From NCBI GenBank assembly GCA_963832245.1, contig CAWHTG010000004.1, positions 310,001-374,000 of the forward strand: DNA of 64,000 bases. Direction: 5' to 3'. Positions 8,714 through 16,247 of the stretch are shown here, piece by piece. Every line of letters starts with the position of its first letter. Position 1 is the first letter of the stretch. The translations under genes and the position numbers were made by a program. This DNA is from JABDBE01 sp963832245. GTDB lineage: Bacteria; Acidobacteriota; Terriglobia; Terriglobales; Acidobacteriaceae. The notes below the pieces were generated by a model that saw only the letters and a program-made list of their open reading frames with translations, searched no databases and was not told where the DNA came from.

Positions 8714-9343
8714 ATGCACGTGGAATACACTGGCAGGCATTACGAAGTCACTCCTGCGATCCGCAAGGACGTTGAATCCGGCCTTACCAAGATCCGCAAA
8801 ATTCTGGGCGACAAGTTTGAGACCAAGGTCGTCCTCGCCGTCGAGAAACATCGTCACAAGGCCGAAATCACCATCAGTCCGCGCAACGGGCCGCTTGTTG
8901 GACTAGCCCAAGCGGGCGACATGCCCTCTGCCGTCAGTGAAGCTCTCGAGCACCTTGAAAAGCAAGCGGTCAAATACAAAACTCGCTGGCGCACCAAGAA
9001 ACGCCACAATCACAAAAGCCCCAATCCAAAGAGCCAGAGTTCAATTGCTGGAAAATGGAACGGCGAGGCATCCCAGGAAAAAGTGGGAGTTGCCATCGGC
9101 CTGTCTGAACCTACCTCGGTCGATGTGGTTGTGCATAGGTTTCCCGCCGTAGCCCGCACAACGGAAGTTCATCTCGTGCGCTCCGACGATGCTGTCGCCA
9201 TGCGGCCCATGACGCTCGAAGAAGCCATCAAAGAAGCCCACTTCCGCGATCGCGACGTCTTCGTCTTCCGCGACCCCAAAGGCAAAGTCATGATCCTGCA
9301 CCGCACCCGCGACGGGAAAATGGAACTGATCGAAGCTCCGTAA
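8714..9343 (+). CDS. hpf: Long-form ribosome hibernation-promoting factor
   Basis: A protein of 209 residues, long HPF/YfiA type. The N-terminal domain (1-100, starting MHVEYTGRHYEVTP) binds the 30S decoding region; a Lys/Ser/Asn linker follows; the C-terminal domain (about 130-209) has the SVDVVVHRFP start and 'MTLEEAIKEAHFRDRDVFVFRD' pattern of the module that dimerises ribosomes into 100S particles. The start at 8714 is chosen because a strong AAGGAGG lies eight bases upstream; a longer in-frame ATG at 8666 would add 16 unrelated residues. It lies downstream of rpoN, as in many bacteria. Confidence 0.93.
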   Translation: MHVEYTGRHYEVTPAIRKDVESGLTKIRKILGDKFETKVVLAVEKHRHKAEITISPRNGPLVGLAQAGDMPSAVSEALEHLEKQAVKYKTRWRTKKRHNHKSPNPKSQSSIAGKWNGEASQEKVGVAIGLSEPTSVDVVVHRFPAVARTTEVHLVRSDDAVAMRPMTLEEAIKEAHFRDRDVFVFRDPKGKVMILHRTRDGKMELIEAP

Positions 9344-9434
9344 AGCACGTGTGATCCGGGGTGCCGCGTCGCGAACTCTCACATCGGAAAACTCCTTTGC
9401 GATCGGGTGTATCGCGGCGACCTGACAAATTTTA

Positions 9435-9455
9435 CGGAGGTTGCTATAACCTCCG
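9435..9455. promoter_or_regulatory. Perfect 8-base inverted repeat upstream of the TPR gene
   Basis: CGGAGGTT and AACCTCCG flank a five-base centre (GCTAT). One arm contains a GGAGG that would look like a ribosome binding site, so folding of the transcript would hide it. It lies 53 bases before the preferred ATG at 9508. It could be a protein-binding site or a leader hairpin; no terminator U-run follows. Confidence 0.45.
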
Positions 9456-9507
9456 AAAAGCCGGCGCTTGCGTGTTAGCATCATTGACATTCCGGCTTAG
9501 CAAAACA

Positions 9508-11484
9508 ATGTTCCGCACCGGCTTCTCCCTTTCGGCGCTTCTCCTTACTACAGTCCTGCTTTACACAGCGGGATTGCCTCGTACCGCACTCGCGCGTTCC
9601 GATGAGCCTCACTGGGTCCGCATCAGTTCCAGTCACTTTTCCGTGGTTACGGATGCGGACGAAAAAAAGGGGCGTGATGTGGTGGTGCGATTCGAGCAGA
9701 TGCGCGCAGTCTTCGGTCAACTACTAGGGAGAAGCCGGATCAATATGTCGGAACCGGTGGACATCCTAGCCTTCAGAAGCGATGAGGAATACAGCAAAGT
9801 CGTGCCCAACCGCCCGGGGCAAGGACTTGCGGCTGGTTTCTTCATTCCGGGCGAAGACCGGGGTTATTTTGTCTTGAACCTGTCAAAAGAGGAGAGTTGG
9901 CGGGCTGTGTCACGCGAATTCGCTTTAATGCTCCTGACCTACAATTATCCGCCCACGCAGGCATGGTTCGACGAAGGCTTCGCGGAATATTTCTCCAGCC
10001 TGCGTCTCGACAACCAGCAGGCGCAGATCGGCGGCGCACCAGACTCGTTCACCGAACTGCTGAGCACCCAAACGTGGATTGCAATTTCTGACTTATTCGC
10101 GACCCGCGCGGATGTTTCCGCTGGTCCGGAGAGCTCGCACCATACGTTGTTCTCCGCACAGTCGTGGATCGTAATGCACTACCTGCTCAACCAGAACAAG
10201 CTCTCTGAGACTGGGACATACTTCGGTTTGGTCGAAAACGAAAAGCTTCCCGTCGAGCAAGCAATTCAGAAGGCGTACGGCATGTCTCCAGCACAGCTCT
10301 TGCAGGCGGTGAAGGATGACTTCCATTCATTGACACAGCCCTCGCAGGGTAGCAATGCTGCGGGAACCCAGTTGAACGGTATAGTCTCACCTGAAAATAT
10401 CGGCAGCAGCACTCAACAACTTCCTGAGTCAGAGGGGCACGCGTTGGTGGCAGAAATGAGCGTCCGACTGCCAGAGCACCGCGAGCAAGGCGTGCAGGAA
10501 TTGGAATCGATCGCAGCGCAGGTGAAGACGGACAACGTGGTCGCGCGCCGCGGGTTAGCTTGGGTGCACATGGAGAAGAAAGAATTCGACCGCGCGATCG
10601 ATGAGTTGGGTAAGGGCGCAGAACTCAACCCCAAGGATCCCTGGCTTCATTATTACTTGGCGCTGGTGCGGTTGCGGGCGGTGCAGTCCACCGGAAGATC
10701 GATTCAAGGGCTCCCCAATATGATGCAGGACCTGCGGCTCGTACTCGACTGGGATCCCGAATTCGCCCAGGCCCGCAGCATGCTGGCCATGGCGCAACTG
10801 GAAGGCGGAGGTGTGCACGCCGCGATGGATTCAATGCGAGCCGCACTTCAACTCGCGCCGCGAAATCAAAGCTATCTGCTGAATATGGCGCAAATCTACT
10901 TGGCGGGAAAAAATTGGGAGGCGGCTACGGCCTTGCTCGAGCGGCTAAAAAACAGTCCCGATTCCCAAGTTGCGAAGTCCGCCGGGGAGCAACTGGCAGG
11001 GTTGCCCATGTTAAAAAAGTATGGGGTCGCACCGCAAAGCGATACCAGGCCCGAGCCTCAGAAAACGGCATCGGCGCCGTCATCGTCGTCATCGCTATCC
11101 GTCCCTTCCTCAACTTCGTCTTCGCAAAGCTCGAGGAAACCCGCTGAGCAGCCGCCCCGAGCAGAGAAACAAAATCAGCAAGCCAATGAAGAAGGCGGTG
11201 CCGATCAGCCGGAACAAGCTCCGCCTCCGCCGCAGCCCGACAAACGCACGATCCAATTCTTGAAAGGAAAATTAATTGTGGTCGATTGTTCGCAAGCTCC
11301 ATCGGCGATCTTGACTGTGGCCGCAGGCACCAAGGTGTTCATGCTTCGGACCGACAATTACAAATCAGTGATGCTGATCGGAGCGGACGATTTTTCCTGC
11401 GACTGGAAAAGCCGCCCGGTTGCGGTCAATTACAGGCCGGGAGGAAAAGCGGATGGCGATCTGGTTTCCCTGGAATTGCAATAG
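9508..11484 (+). CDS. Secreted TPR protein with degenerate gluzincin-like domain
   Basis: A protein of 658 residues beginning with a signal peptide (MFRTGFSLSALLLTTVLL, cleavage near ALARS). Residues 30-300 resemble the peptidase-like domain of acidobacterial TPR proteins: 'AWFDEGFAEYFSSL' matches the second half of the gluzincin active site, but the expected HExxH is replaced by 'SREFALMLL', so it is probably not catalytic. TPR-like repeats follow at about 340-500 (ARRGLAWVHMEKKEFDRAI...). A Ser/Pro/Gln linker (about 520-580) leads to a small C-terminal beta domain. The ATG at 9508 has a weak ribosome site; an upstream GTG at 9361 is in frame but adds an arginine-rich, non-signal-like stretch. 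Function unknown. Confidence 0.75.
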   Translation: MFRTGFSLSALLLTTVLLYTAGLPRTALARSDEPHWVRISSSHFSVVTDADEKKGRDVVVRFEQMRAVFGQLLGRSRINMSEPVDILAFRSDEEYSKVVPNRPGQGLAAGFFIPGEDRGYFVLNLSKEESWRAVSREFALMLLTYNYPPTQAWFDEGFAEYFSSLRLDNQQAQIGGAPDSFTELLSTQTWIAISDLFATRADVSAGPESSHHTLFSAQSWIVMHYLLNQNKLSETGTYFGLVENEKLPVEQAIQKAYGMSPAQLLQAVKDDFHSLTQPSQGSNAAGTQLNGIVSPENIGSSTQQLPESEGHALVAEMSVRLPEHREQGVQELESIAAQVKTDNVVARRGLAWVHMEKKEFDRAIDELGKGAELNPKDPWLHYYLALVRLRAVQSTGRSIQGLPNMMQDLRLVLDWDPEFAQARSMLAMAQLEGGGVHAAMDSMRAALQLAPRNQSYLLNMAQIYLAGKNWEAATALLERLKNSPDSQVAKSAGEQLAGLPMLKKYGVAPQSDTRPEPQKTASAPSSSSSLSVPSSTSSSQSSRKPAEQPPRAEKQNQQANEEGGADQPEQAPPPPQPDKRTIQFLKGKLIVVDCSQAPSAILTVAAGTKVFMLRTDNYKSVMLIGADDFSCDWKSRPVAVNYRPGGKADGDLVSLELQ

Positions 11485-11729
11485 ACTGCGAGTTCCTACT
11501 TTAGTTTCGGGTGTTCTATACTTCGAGTAAGATGTGAAAGTGCTGGTAGAGCGAAGGTTGCTGAAGGTTCGTCTGTTCAGCGTCAAACCAGCCAACTTGC
11601 TAAAGTCGTTCTTCGGTACGAGTCTTCGGTTGTCCCCGTGGCGGCGTAGCTTCACAAAGGATCAGGAACTCTCTAGATCCACTTCCTCTACTCTGAAGTC
11701 CTCAAGGTGTGCTTCCCGCTTCGGACGAA

Positions 11730-11852
11730 TCAAATGATATTTCTCCGCTCGAAAATCGCCTTGCGGTCGCTTTCCGCTTCTTCCCGCGTCTCGTAGTAGG
11801 TGCGCAAATCACTCCGTCCACGTACCGCGAAGAGCCGCAAAGAGAGCGGCAT
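11730..11852 (-). CDS. Possible small protein of 40 residues, or fragment
   Basis: ATG at 11852, stop TGA at 11730-11732. The product starts MPLSLRLFAVRGRSDL and continues RTYYETREEAESDRKAIF, which has the composition of a real protein (regular hydrophobic/charged alternation, a helix-forming EEAESDRKA stretch) and is too short for usual ORF cut-offs. The ribosome site is weak (CGAGA). It may be a free-standing small protein or the tail of a decayed gene. No family is recognised. Confidence 0.3.
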   Translation of the reverse strand: MPLSLRLFAVRGRSDLRTYYETREEAESDRKAIFERRNII

Positions 11853-12068
11853 TCTCGATGTGTGGTTTGATCCCACCCGGAGAATGCCTTGCCCATCGGT
11901 TGGCTGTTCATCATCCGAAGTTTTGCTGCGGTGCGCCCTTTACTGCTACCTGCCTCTTGAACCGGTATTGGGGCGGCTCAACACGGAAGAGTCTCCATCC
12001 CTCTCGCAACGTCAAAATGGTAGCGGAGAGTTCTGGCTCTTTCTCGTGCGAGAGGCGATGATGATTTT

Positions 12069-12300
12069 ATGGAAACGAATACAGAACTCGAACAGCTCGC
12101 TGACCGGGTGATCGGAGCGTTTCAAAAGCTTACCGAGCACCAGGACCACATCCTTGAATTGCGACAAGCTTCCCGGGACCTTGGCGTGGGCAAGAAGACC
12201 AGGGATGCACAAACTGGAAGGACTTCTGTGAAACCCATCTGCACCGCACCAAGCGAGCCGTTAATTACATGCTCATCGGATTCCCGAAGTACTGCATAGC
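12069..12300 (+). pseudogene. Frameshifted remnant of a small accessory protein
   Basis: Frame 1 from the ATG at 12069 reads METNTELEQLADRVIGAFQ and on to DHILELRQ; coding sense then moves to another frame, which reads GCTNWKDFCETHL followed by HRTKRAVNYMLIG (about 12203-12277). The second part, with W-x2-FC, an HRT and RAVNYML, looks like the 'W..FC...L.rt.R.vnY.L' pattern of short proteins found on plasmids and phages (DUF3102-like). The two parts together would make one protein of about 75 residues, so a frameshift near 12180-12200 is the simplest reading. The family name is tentative. Confidence 0.5.
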
Positions 12301-12403
12301 TTCAGCGCTGAGGAGTTTACAAAATTTAACTCGCGCATCCCAGTTAAGTTGCAAGTTGATTGGCGTCGCCGCGTTCTCATTGGTACGGAAGGTGGTGCAC
12401 GCA

Positions 12404-12817
12404 ATGGGTACAACGACGACCGTGTTCTATGTAGACGACAATGCTCGATCCAGAAGGTTATTGAGCAGTGTGCTTGCAGATTGTGGGTTCGAAATGATCA
12501 CAGCTGCCGATCCAGTGGAGGCGTTATGCCGCTGCAGAAAGATTTGTTTTGATTTGGCGCTTCTGGATTATGAGATGCCCTCGCTCACCGGGTCACAGCT
12601 GGCACAGCAGATCAAGCTTCTCACGCCGGATGTTCCCATCGTGCTGCTCTCCGGCTACGCTGTTCTTCCCACCACAGAATTAGTATTTGTGGATGCACAC
12701 TTTGGACTTGGAACTCATCTCGATGATCTTCTCGACACCATGCGCCGTTTGACAAGTTCGAAGCCGCCAAGCAGGTTCACTCGCGCCTCCGCGATGGCCT
12801 GGTCAGACTGCACATAG
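12404..12817 (+). CDS. Single-domain response regulator (CheY-like), degenerate
   Basis: A protein of 137 residues forming one receiver domain. The acidic pair is D11-D12 (FYVDDN), the phospho-acceptor D55 (LALLDYEMP), and the switch residue S83 (LLSGYA). The conserved lysine after beta-5, usually in a 'LxKP/LxKG' context, is missing: the corresponding segment reads FVDAHFGLG. Loss of this lysine usually weakens phosphorylation-driven switching, so the protein may act as a constitutive or decoy partner. The ATG at 12404 follows GGAAGG by 11 bases; the frame stays open upstream only because it runs into pseudogene sequence. No output domain and no histidine kinase nearby. Confidence 0.8.
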   Translation: MGTTTTVFYVDDNARSRRLLSSVLADCGFEMITAADPVEALCRCRKICFDLALLDYEMPSLTGSQLAQQIKLLTPDVPIVLLSGYAVLPTTELVFVDAHFGLGTHLDDLLDTMRRLTSSKPPSRFTRASAMAWSDCT

Positions 12818-12843
12818 CTCCATCGAGCTGCACCCGGGAGAAC

Positions 12844-12945
12844 ATGAAGTCTACGATCGGTCAATCTTCCCCTCTTTTTGCACTTGGCAGTAAAGTCACC
12901 GTCCGGCACTGCAACAATGCCAAGTGCAAATGCTTGTTAGAATGA
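12844..12945 (+). CDS. Possible cysteine-rich small protein (33 residues)
   Basis: ATG at 12844, stop TGA at 12943-12945. The product ends VTVRHCNNAKCKCLLE, with a HC-x4-C-x-C cluster that could bind a metal. A GGGAG lies three bases before the ATG, closer than ideal. The gene lies between the response regulator and the GNAT gene and contains a perfect 13-base inverted repeat (12877-12889 with 12918-12930). Whether the peptide or the DNA structure is the functional feature is unclear; confidence is low. Confidence 0.3.
   Translation: MKSTIGQSSPLFALGSKVTVRHCNNAKCKCLLE
12877..12930. repeat. Perfect 13-base inverted repeat with 28-base spacer
   Basis: TTTGCACTTGGCA (12877-12889) is exactly complementary to TGCCAAGTGCAAA (12918-12930). 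A perfect 13-base stem is unlikely by chance at this distance. It lies 25 bases upstream of the GNAT start and could be a cis-regulatory hairpin or the ends of a tiny mobile unit. No T-run follows, so it is not a classical terminator. Confidence 0.7.
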
Positions 12946-12954
12946 CTGAAGAAT

Positions 12955-13446
12955 ATGTCCACGGAAACCAATCAATCCACTCAGGAGATGGAACTACGCA
13001 AAGGCGCGTTTACAGTTAGCAGCGATCGTACCCTGATTGATCTGGATGTCGTCCATGGTTTCCTGACTGAATGCTATTGGGCCAAAGGAATCCCACGCGA
13101 GATCGTCGCCCGTTCCATCGAAAATTCGTTGTGCTTTGGAATGTATGCAGCGGGCAAGCAAGTCGGATTCGCGCGCGTGATCTCCGACTACGCGACCTAC
13201 GCGTATATTGGAAACGTATTCGTGCTGGAACCGTTCCGCGGTCGCGGCTTGGGAAAATGGCTGATGGAGTGTGTTATGCGGCATCCCCGCTTGCAGGGAT
13301 TGCGCCGTTGGAGTTTGGTGACAAGCGACGCCCATGGACTCTACGCGCACTTCGGGTTCGAGCCTTTGAATAAGCCCCAGAACTACATGGAGCTTCACCG
13401 GCCGGATGTTTACCAGCAAAATAGCCTGAATTTTTCCGGAGATTAA
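12955..13446 (+). CDS. GNAT family N-acetyltransferase
   Basis: A protein of 163 residues. The acetyl-CoA binding motif A is clear (VFVLEPFRGRGLGKWLMECV, i.e. V-x-P-x-x-R-G-x-G-x-W, about residues 88-107), preceded by the beta-4 strand YAYIGNV, and motif B ends in 'GLYAHFGFEPL'. The short, single-domain form with 'GFARVISDYATYAYI' is the general GNAT type near ArgA/PA0115-like proteins; the substrate is unknown. Its stop abuts the ATG of glyA directly, so the two are likely one transcript. Confidence 0.85.
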   Translation: MSTETNQSTQEMELRKGAFTVSSDRTLIDLDVVHGFLTECYWAKGIPREIVARSIENSLCFGMYAAGKQVGFARVISDYATYAYIGNVFVLEPFRGRGLGKWLMECVMRHPRLQGLRRWSLVTSDAHGLYAHFGFEPLNKPQNYMELHRPDVYQQNSLNFSGD

Positions 13447-14736
13447 ATGAAGAACAACAATATGTCGCGCCCGCTCTACGAAGCCGATCCAGAAGTGGCT
13501 GCCGCTATCGACAATGAGGTCCGCCGTCAGCACGAAGGCCTGGAACTGATTGCCTCGGAAAACTTCGTTAGCGAAGCTGTGCTGGATGCCATGGGATCGG
13601 TTTTCACCAACAAATACGCGGAAGGGTACCCCGGCAAGCGATATTACGGAGGCTGCGAGTTCGCTGACATCGTTGAGAACCTGGCACGCGACCGCGCCAA
13701 ACAACTTTTCGGAGCCGACCACGCCAACGTTCAGCCGCATGCGGGATCGCAAGCCAACATGGAGGCCTACTCGGCAGTGCTGCAGCCCGGAGAGACGATT
13801 CTCGGTCTGAATCTGGCGCATGGCGGCCACCTCACCCACGGGCACCATCTCAACTTCTCGGGAAAAACTTATCGTATCGTTCCCTACGGAGTGACCAAGG
13901 AAACTGAGACCATCGACTACGACGACCTGGAGAAGCTTGCGGAAAAAGAGCGGCCCAAGATGATCATCGGCGGCGGCAGCGCGTATCCTCGCATCATCGA
14001 TTTTGCGCGCATGCGGCAAATCGCTGACAAAGTCGGCGCGCTCTACCTGGTAGACATGGCGCACTTTGCCGGTCTGGTTGCGGGCGGCGTACATCCCTCG
14101 CCGGTCCCGCATGCGCACATTGTGACGTCAACCACGCACAAGACATTACGAGGTCCCCGCGCCGGAATGATTTTAAGCAAGCAGGAGTTTGCAGCCGCGA
14201 TTGATAAAGTAGTTTTTCCCGGCATGCAGGGGGGGCCACTGGTGCATATCATCGCCGCGAAGGCCGTTTGCTTCCGCGAAGCCATGCAGCCAGACTTTCG
14301 TGATTATGCCCGGCAGGTGGTGACGAATGCCAAGGTACTGGCGGACACGCTTAAGGCGGAAGGCTTTCGCATAATTTCTGGCGGGACGGACACGCATCTG
14401 ATGCTGGTCGATGTATTTTCCAAAGGCATGCTGGGCAGTGAGGCGGAGAAAGCGTTGGACCAGGCTGGAATCACCGTCAACAAGAATGCCATCCCTTTCG
14501 ATACCAACCCGCCCATGAAACCAAGCGGCATCCGCATAGGTACGCCAGCCCTGACTACGCGTGGCATGAAAGAAGGCGAAATGCGGCAAGTGGGCCGGTG
14601 GATCTCCGAGGCGCTGCATCAGCGCACAGATGTCGCAGCGCAGGGTAAAATCCGTAAGCAGGTGCTGGAATTGGCGGATACGTTCCCGCTCTATCCCGAG
14701 CGTCGCGCCAGGGCGCAGTCAGAAGTGAAGGCTTGA
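13447..14736 (+). CDS. glyA: Serine hydroxymethyltransferase
   Basis: A protein of 429 residues, full length. It interconverts serine and glycine with transfer of the one-carbon unit to tetrahydrofolate. Diagnostic segments: LIASENFVSEAVL near the N-terminus, YAEGYPGKRYYGGCE, HAGSQANMEAY, and the PLP-lysine motif STTHKTLRGPR with K232 as the Schiff-base residue. A GGAGA eight bases upstream serves as ribosome site and lies in the end of the GNAT gene, suggesting coupling. Cytoplasmic; it supplies one-carbon units to the purine genes purM and purH found elsewhere in the window. Confidence 0.97.
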   Translation: MKNNNMSRPLYEADPEVAAAIDNEVRRQHEGLELIASENFVSEAVLDAMGSVFTNKYAEGYPGKRYYGGCEFADIVENLARDRAKQLFGADHANVQPHAGSQANMEAYSAVLQPGETILGLNLAHGGHLTHGHHLNFSGKTYRIVPYGVTKETETIDYDDLEKLAEKERPKMIIGGGSAYPRIIDFARMRQIADKVGALYLVDMAHFAGLVAGGVHPSPVPHAHIVTSTTHKTLRGPRAGMILSKQEFAAAIDKVVFPGMQGGPLVHIIAAKAVCFREAMQPDFRDYARQVVTNAKVLADTLKAEGFRIISGGTDTHLMLVDVFSKGMLGSEAEKALDQAGITVNKNAIPFDTNPPMKPSGIRIGTPALTTRGMKEGEMRQVGRWISEALHQRTDVAAQGKIRKQVLELADTFPLYPERRARAQSEVKA

Positions 14737-14791
14737 ACGAGCGTGGCAATCGGCAATCGTAAATTGCTTTGTTCTGTGGTTAAATCTTTCC

Positions 14792-15979
14792 GTGAAGGTC
14801 GCCATTGATATCCGGCGGATGACCGAGTTCGGCGTTGGCACTTATACCCGCAATGTGGCACGTGCGCTGGCCCGACTGGATCAATTGAACAATTATTTTC
14901 TAATGGGCTCACCGCAGAAAGTAGCGGAGATCGGCCCACTCCCGCCCAACTTTCAGACGATCCCTTTGCTGGATGACGGGAGCACGGCGAAAGGCTACCT
15001 GGAATATCGCGCCATTCTCAAGCGTTTGCATTGTGATCTGGTACACATCCCGTACCTGTTCTGGATGCCGCGCAGTTTACCTTGCCCCTACGTGATGACC
15101 GTTCATGACGTTTTGGAGCACATGTATCGCGCTCATGATCGTTCCAGCCTGCGGCGCTCGCTCCATTTTCACCTTACGCGCCGAGTGCTGAAAGGGGCCG
15201 CGCGAATTTTGGCGGTCTCCAAGTACACCAAGAGCGACATCGAAAAGCTGTTTGGCATTCCGGGGTCCCGCATTGAAGTTGTGTACAACGCCATTGATGA
15301 GCGTTTTCTCCGCGGGCACGCCTCTGACACTGACCGGCAAGTACTCGCTGAACGCTATCTGGTGACTTATCCGTTTATTCTTTATGCGGGCAGGATCAGT
15401 CCACACAAGAATCTGGTGCGGATTATCGAAGCGTTCTCGGCGTTGAAGGCAGAACTGGAAAAGGAGGGCAGGTTTCCCGACCTGAAGCTGATTATCATCG
15501 GCGACGAACTCTCGAAGCATCCTGATCTACGGCGCACGGTCATCCGCGGTGGTGTGCAAAATGATGTGCGTTTCATGGGATTCGTGCCCATCGAGATGCT
15601 CCGAGTGTTCTACGATGCGGCCAAGGTTTTCGTCTTCCCCTCTCTCTATGAGGGCTTTGGACTGCCGCCGCTGGAAGCTATGGCGCATGGCACCCCGGTC
15701 ATCACTTCCAATACTTCATCGCTGCCCGAGGTAGTGGGTAATGCTGCGGTGCTGGTGAACCCGGAAAATGTCTTCGAGATCATGCGTGCGCTGCACCGCG
15801 TGCTCCTGGATCAGACGGTTCGCGACAAGTTCAAACAGCGAGGGTATGAGCAGGCTAAGAAATTCTCTTGGGACGCATCTGCCCGGCAGATTCTTGGCGT
15901 GTATGAAGCAGTAGCCGGAAAGCGGGGAGAGGCAACGTCAATCCGAAAAGACCGAGTAGGCGCGGGCGGCTCGCCGTAG
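14792..15979 (+). CDS. Glycosyltransferase family 4
   Basis: A protein of 395 residues with GT-B fold. The N-terminal Rossmann half starts KVAIDIRRMTEFGVGTYTRN, with the G-x-G-x-Y loop usual for WbaZ/mannosyl-transferase-like enzymes. The C-terminal half has 'YAGRISPHKNLVRIIEAF' and the EX7E-type nucleotide-sugar motif in FPSLYEGFGLPPLEAMAHG. The start is a GTG at 14792; no ATG lies near and homology begins at once. It probably adds a hexose or mannose to a lipid-linked glycan or exopolysaccharide. Donor and acceptor cannot be deduced, and no other polysaccharide gene is adjacent. Confidence 0.88.
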   Translation: MKVAIDIRRMTEFGVGTYTRNVARALARLDQLNNYFLMGSPQKVAEIGPLPPNFQTIPLLDDGSTAKGYLEYRAILKRLHCDLVHIPYLFWMPRSLPCPYVMTVHDVLEHMYRAHDRSSLRRSLHFHLTRRVLKGAARILAVSKYTKSDIEKLFGIPGSRIEVVYNAIDERFLRGHASDTDRQVLAERYLVTYPFILYAGRISPHKNLVRIIEAFSALKAELEKEGRFPDLKLIIIGDELSKHPDLRRTVIRGGVQNDVRFMGFVPIEMLRVFYDAAKVFVFPSLYEGFGLPPLEAMAHGTPVITSNTSSLPEVVGNAAVLVNPENVFEIMRALHRVLLDQTVRDKFKQRGYEQAKKFSWDASARQILGVYEAVAGKRGEATSIRKDRVGAGGSP

Positions 15980-15996
15980 GATCTTCTTGCACCGAC

Positions 15997-16176
15997 TCAC
16001 TCGCTTTTCAGCAACGGAGTTCCCGGCGAAACCAGGCCCTGGCGATGCAATTTCGTCCGGAAGCGAGCACGATCGGGTTCCGACGTAGCGGCCGCGAGGC
16101 TTTTGCGCAGCTTAAGAATTTTCTCCTTGCGAGTGCGGCGGCGGCGAATTTCGGGACGACGGCTGGGTGCGGACAT
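15997..16176 (-). CDS. Small basic protein, DUF6800-like
   Basis: A protein of 59 residues, starting MSAPSRRPEIRRRRTRKEK, strongly basic and helical. The start at 16176 has a textbook AGGAGG five bases upstream. Similar short 'RREIRRRRxRxEKLxKLR' proteins occur in Acidobacteria and Planctomycetes under the name DUF6800; their function is unknown, although the charge suggests nucleic acid or ribosome binding. It is transcribed leftward, divergent from uxuA, and converges with the glycosyltransferase 18 bases away. Confidence 0.7.
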   Translation of the reverse strand: MSAPSRRPEIRRRRTRKEKILKLRKSLAAATSEPDRARFRTKLHRQGLVSPGTPLLKSE

Positions 16177-16247
16177 CAATTCCTCCTGATCTGTGATTCA
16201 AATTCTCGAACCGTTTCAACTGAGAAGTCTAAGGATAACATCAAAGC

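Larger units (their letters stand above)
11485..12403. other. Decayed 0.9-kb region with gene remnants
   Basis: No intact gene of normal size fills this interval. It holds a possible 40-residue minus-strand ORF (11730-11852) and a frameshifted pseudogene on the plus strand (12069-12300), described separately. The stretch 11485-11720 and the stretch 11860-12060 show no coding pattern in any frame and no repeat shared with the rest of the window. The mixture suggests the remains of an old insertion or of an accessory gene pair. Confidence 0.5.

Noticed and set aside
12994..14118. 374-codon open frame on the minus strand opposite the GNAT gene and glyA
   Set aside because: It lies entirely antisense to two strongly supported genes, has no ribosome site and reads as a low-similarity shadow frame produced by codon bias.
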